A stretch of 7,716 bases of DNA from Gammaproteobacteria bacterium (GTDB lineage: Bacteria; Pseudomonadota; Gammaproteobacteria; Pseudomonadales; Pseudohongiellaceae), in the NCBI GenBank assembly GCA_002691885.1, contig NZJB01000003.1:4987-12702 (forward strand). Direction: 5' to 3'. A model generated the notes under the pieces. The model saw nothing but the letters and a program-made list of their open reading frames with translations. It did no database searches and was not told the DNA's origin. The position numbers and the translations under genes were made by a program. Of this stretch, positions 5,399-7,716 are shown piece after piece (position 1 is the stretch's first letter; each line of letters opens with the position of its first letter).

Positions 5399-6370
5399 GC
5401 TCAAAATACAGACACGGTCGAAACCTACGACGTAACGACCATAAGAGAAGATATCAGTGATTTACTGAAATCCATCTCACCGACAGAAACCCCTATCTTT
5501 TCAATGTGTAAACAAAGAAAAGCTGGTAATACTTATGTGGAATTCGCTGAAATTGATTTAGCTGCAGCTAGTTCCTCAAATCAAGTGGCAGAAGGAGAAG
5601 CCAGTCCAGCTAACGACGCAGGAACTTTGCCAATTAGAAAAGGAACGTACACTGAGATTGCTGATAAAGTTGTTGAAGTTTCAACGACTGATGAAGCCGT
5701 TAATGGTGTTGCCAACGCGCAAACATTAGCTCAACAAATTGCCTTTAAGACAAAGGAAATTAAAAGAGATCTGGAAAGCTCAATTTCGGCAAATAAGAGC
5801 TCAGACGCAGGCTCAGCTAACGGTGCTGGTGCCAGAGTTACAGCTGGTTTGCCAGCTTGGTTAACTTCAAATGTTAGTCGCGGAACTGGCGGTGCAAACC
5901 CAACATTAAGTGGTGGTACTCCAAATGCTGGTGCAACTGATGGTACGCAAAGATCAATATCTGAAACAATGCTTGCATCTGTAGTTGCGTCTTGCTGGGA
6001 AAACGGAGCTGATCCTACCAATATTGTTTGTGGTTCTTTTGTTAAACAAGCAATTTCTGGATTTAGTGGGAATGCGTCAAAGCAATATGACTACTCTAAT
6101 TCACCAGCTGGCCAACGAGCAATTGTGGCAGGCTTCAGTGTCTACGAGTCAGATTTCGGAACTTTGACGGTGATGCCATCAAGATTTAGTAGAGGTAGAG
6201 ATTGTTTTGTTCTTGACCCAGAGCATTTACACATTGCTACTCTTCAACCATTAACCCAAAAACCATTGGCTAGAACTGGTCATTCTGAGCGAAGATTAAT
6301 CTCAACAGAAATGGGATTTTATGCTTATGAAAAAGCTAATGGTATTATTGCTGATTGCTCAACTAGTTAA
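5396..6370 (+). CDS. Major capsid protein (SU10-type, HK97 fold)
   Basis: Encodes 324 residues, the usual length of the SU10 major capsid family. The N-terminus carries the family pattern: TYDVTTIREDISDLLKSISP, then TETPIFSMCKQRKAGNTYVE, and later IRKGTYTEIADKVVEVSTTDEAVN cut here as GTYTEIADKVVEVSTTDEAV (about 84 to 102), the strand-and-arm region of the HK97 fold. Residues 135 to 185 form a Gly/Ala/Thr-rich loop. The C-terminal part has GFSVYESDFGTLTVMPSR and RRLISTEMGFYAYEKANG, also typical. The start is TTG with a strong ribosome-binding site. The gene looks slightly richer in G and C than its neighbours, as expected from its Ala/Gly content. The stop shares its last base with the next ATG. 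Confidence 0.9.
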   Translation: MAQNTDTVETYDVTTIREDISDLLKSISPTETPIFSMCKQRKAGNTYVEFAEIDLAAASSSNQVAEGEASPANDAGTLPIRKGTYTEIADKVVEVSTTDEAVNGVANAQTLAQQIAFKTKEIKRDLESSISANKSSDAGSANGAGARVTAGLPAWLTSNVSRGTGGANPTLSGGTPNAGATDGTQRSISETMLASVVASCWENGADPTNIVCGSFVKQAISGFSGNASKQYDYSNSPAGQRAIVAGFSVYESDFGTLTVMPSRFSRGRDCFVLDPEHLHIATLQPLTQKPLARTGHSERRLISTEMGFYAYEKANGIIADCSTS

Positions 6371-6597
6371 TGAGTATTTCGGTTAAAATAACCACTGAGG
6401 TACGACCATTTTTTAATGGTCGTGCCACAGAGCATGGTGAAACAATAAATGTTACGCAAGATGAAGCTGACATTATTGTTAAAAATGGATGGGGCGAATT
6501 AGAAGGAAAGAAAGTAAGAGCAAGGAATAAAAAAGGTTTTTTTAAAGCTGATGACCCAAGTACACCAGAGAACGAAGCATGGGAAATTAAAAAGTAA
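6370..6597 (+). CDS. Small protein after the capsid gene, unknown function
   Basis: Encodes 75 residues. It starts with a strand (ISVKITTEVRPFF), followed by HGETINVTQDEADIIVKNGWGELEG and a Lys/Arg-rich segment (KKVRARNKKGFFK), and ends in an acidic-then-charged tail. The pattern 'Gly-Glu, strand, Asp/Glu-Ala, Ile-Val-x-x-Gly' resembles small phage proteins with a YqbF-like or SH3-like fold found after capsid genes, but I cannot assign it firmly. The ATG shares its first base with the capsid stop (TAATG), and no ribosome-binding site is visible, so translation is probably coupled to capsid translation. A stable stem-loop lies within its codons 10 to 19. Decoration, head-completion or neck roles would all fit the location. 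Confidence 0.75.
   Translation: MSISVKITTEVRPFFNGRATEHGETINVTQDEADIIVKNGWGELEGKKVRARNKKGFFKADDPSTPENEAWEIKK
6381..6393 (+). promoter_or_regulatory. Short hairpin after the capsid gene
   Basis: GGTTA and TAACC form a 5-bp stem around AAA, six bases upstream of the larger stem-loop. Short stems like this occur by chance; its position next to the larger one is the only reason to list it. Confidence 0.25.
6399..6426 (+). promoter_or_regulatory. 12-bp stem-loop 28 bases after the capsid stop codon
   Basis: The arms 6399-6410 (GGTACGACCATT) and 6415-6426 (AATGGTCGTGCC) pair over 12 positions, with one U-G pair and no mismatch, around a UUUU loop. It lies within codons 10 to 19 of the next gene. 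No U-tract follows on the + strand, so it is not an intrinsic terminator. Possible roles are an RNA-processing site, a 3' end protecting capsid mRNA, or an attenuator reducing transcription of downstream genes. The arginine codons here are CGA and CGT, whereas AGA and AGG dominate nearby, which agrees with selection on RNA structure. Confidence 0.6.
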
Positions 6598-6881
6598 TGG
6601 TTATTAAAACCAACATAACTGAAGATAGTGGTAAGCTCTATGTTAAGCGAGAGCAAGATGTAGAGCCACTATTAAACCATATTAAGGAATTGCATAATAG
6701 CAATTTGCCAAATCATTTTGGTGAAAGTCGAATGAGGTATGTTGGTGAAGTACCAATGATATTAGCAGAGCAATGGTCAAAAGAAAGTGGATTGCAATTG
6801 GGTAGTCATGAATTCATGGAATATGTGAAGAAGAAATTAAAAGACCCCAATTACAAAAAACTTTTGATTAAGGGTTTATAA
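6597..6881 (+). CDS. Small phage protein of unknown function, between capsid and adaptor
   Basis: Encodes 94 residues. The first half is polar and contains NHIKELHNSNLPNHFGESR; the second half has MRYVGEVPMILAEQWSKESG and then GSHEFMEYVKKKLKDPNYKK. The 'VGEVPM-LAEQW--ESG' stretch and the 'F--Y-KKKL-DP' ending are a pattern I recall from unassigned proteins in this position of marine and enterobacterial phages. There is no membrane segment or cysteine. The start shares one base with the previous stop (TAATG) and has no good ribosome-binding site; its stop shares one base with the adaptor ATG. By position it may be a head or neck component, or an assembly factor. No enzyme motif is seen. Confidence 0.75.
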   Translation: MVIKTNITEDSGKLYVKREQDVEPLLNHIKELHNSNLPNHFGESRMRYVGEVPMILAEQWSKESGLQLGSHEFMEYVKKKLKDPNYKKLLIKGL

Positions 6882-7507
6882 TGGCATTAGACAATTATGG
6901 AAATCTACAAACATCAATAGCAGATTGGTTAAATCGTAGTGATTTATCAAATGTAATTCCTGATTTTATTACATTGGCTGAGGCACAACTAAATAGGGAA
7001 TTGCGCCATTATAGAATGATGAATCAGCAAACAGCTAATTTAGAAACTCAATATTCTGCGACCCCTACTGATTGGTTACAAACTATTAGAATACATTTAA
7101 ATGATAGTAGTAAATCTTTATTAAAACAAACATCAGCAGAAGAAATTGCGAAATTAAGGGATGAGGGGGATGATGCAAAAGGTAAGCCTCAATATTATTC
7201 TCACATTGGTGATTTGATAGAAGTTTATCCTAGCCCAGACCTGACGTACACAATTGAAATTTTATATTATCAAAAAATACCACCTTTGGGATTAACTCCT
7301 GACACATCTACCAATTGGCTTTTAACAATGTCACCTGATGTTTATTTATATGGTTCTCTTTTGCAAGCATCACCCTATTTGCAAAATGATGAAAGAATGG
7401 CTGTTTGGGGTTCAACTTATCAAGGAGCTATAAATGGAATAATGGGTGAATCAGATAATACAAGGCATAGTGCAGGCAATTTAAAATTAAGGATAAGGAG
7501 CTATTAA
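6881..7507 (+). CDS. Head-tail adaptor protein (SU10-type)
   Basis: Encodes 208 residues. The opening (ALDNYGNLQTSIADWLNRSD, then VIPDFITLAEAQLNRELRH) is the recognisable start of the phage adaptor family that caps the portal and joins it to the tail or nozzle. The middle has GDLIEVYPSP and YTIEILYYQKIPPL, a strand-rich part, followed by TNWLLTMSPDVYLYGSLLQA and an ending with NLKLRIRSY. The ATG shares its first base with the previous stop (TAATG) and has AAGGG at 6870-6874. Its place after the capsid gene and before a tail-fibre-type gene is usual for this family. Confidence 0.85.
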   Translation: MALDNYGNLQTSIADWLNRSDLSNVIPDFITLAEAQLNRELRHYRMMNQQTANLETQYSATPTDWLQTIRIHLNDSSKSLLKQTSAEEIAKLRDEGDDAKGKPQYYSHIGDLIEVYPSPDLTYTIEILYYQKIPPLGLTPDTSTNWLLTMSPDVYLYGSLLQASPYLQNDERMAVWGSTYQGAINGIMGESDNTRHSAGNLKLRIRSY

Positions 7508-7716
7508 ATGAGTGATGCATTAACAGATACGTTTGAAGATAGAGTATTGAATTGGTTACTAACAGCTAATTCAGTTACAAGACCTAGTGCATGGTATGTT
7601 GGTTTATTTGCAAGTGGAAATGCGCCAACAGATAGTGCATCAGGAACAGAATTAAGTGGTAGTAATTATAGTAGGGTGCAAGTTACATTTAGTGTATCGG
7701 GAACTTCACCAACAAC
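7508..7716 (+). CDS. Tail-fibre-type protein (Gp80-like), 5' part only
   Basis: The frame is open from ATG 7508 to the window end and gives 69 residues. It starts directly after the adaptor stop and has AAGGAG at 7495-7500. The visible part has LTDTFEDRVLNWLLTANSV, then SAWYVGLFASGNAPTDSASG and TELSGSNYSRVQVTF. The 'WYVGLF' plus 'GTE-SGS-Y-R--VTF' pattern is typical of a phage tail-fibre-like family of the Gp80 type. The gene runs off the right edge, so length and C-terminal domains are unknown. Confidence 0.72.
   Translation, partial: MSDALTDTFEDRVLNWLLTANSVTRPSAWYVGLFASGNAPTDSASGTELSGSNYSRVQVTFSVSGTSPT

Noticed and set aside
5416..5440. GGTCG / CGACC inverted repeat early in the capsid gene
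   Set aside because: Only five pairs with a 15-base loop; too weak to call.
5068..6021. Minus-strand ORFs opposite scaffold and capsid genes
   Set aside because: They arise from the codon pattern of well-supported + strand genes and show no protein family pattern.
6399..6426. Reading the post-capsid stem-loop as an intrinsic terminator
   Set aside because: The bases after the stem (ACAGAGCATGG) are not U-rich on the + strand, nor is the minus-strand flank.
1..7716. tRNA genes, CRISPR arrays, IS elements, integrase or attachment sites
   Set aside because: No cloverleaf-like stretch, regular repeat-spacer series, transposase or integrase coding sequence, or terminal repeat pair was seen.

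Overview
The window is a compact, AT-rich piece of a tailed double-stranded DNA phage, or of a prophage of that type. Every supported gene is on the + strand, most junctions overlap or are separated by a few bases, and there is no gene-free stretch above 300 bases. The product set is a P22-type portal, a scaffold, an SU10-type major capsid protein, an SU10-type adaptor and a 3-TM holin of the gene-transfer-agent family. Together with strong AT bias and AGA-dominated arginine codons, this suggests a marine phage, plausibly of an alphaproteobacterial host such as a SAR11-like bacterium, and plausibly short-tailed. Host and virion type are inferences. No integrase, tRNA, IS element or CRISPR array is visible.

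Left region (1-1710), lysis: the tail of a small membrane protein, a 72-residue protein with one N-terminal membrane segment and a coiled coil, a PD-(D/E)XK-type nuclease, a 3-TM holin and an M15 peptidase endolysin. The nuclease lies inside the lysis module, between membrane-protein genes. A possible extra small basic ORF bridges the holin-endolysin gap.

Middle region (1712-2082): two very small genes, one Cys-rich with a hydrophobic N-terminus and one strongly basic with 50 residues. They separate the lysis genes from the structural genes. No terminase gene lies between lysis and portal.

Right region (2083-7716), head assembly in the usual order: portal, small helical protein, scaffold, major capsid protein, two small proteins of unknown function, adaptor, and the start of a tail-fibre-type gene cut by the window edge. 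Portal, scaffold and capsid genes all start with non-ATG codons (TTG, GTG, TTG). The capsid gene has a ribosome-binding stretch matching 14 bases of the phage T7 gene 10 leader. A 12-bp stem-loop lies 28 bases after the capsid stop codon, inside the next gene. The three genes after the capsid gene each start on the last base of the previous stop codon (TAATG), which suggests translational coupling.

No convincing new multi-gene system is seen. The points most worth checking are the post-capsid stem-loop, the portal gene start, the nuclease within the lysis genes, and the unassigned small genes.
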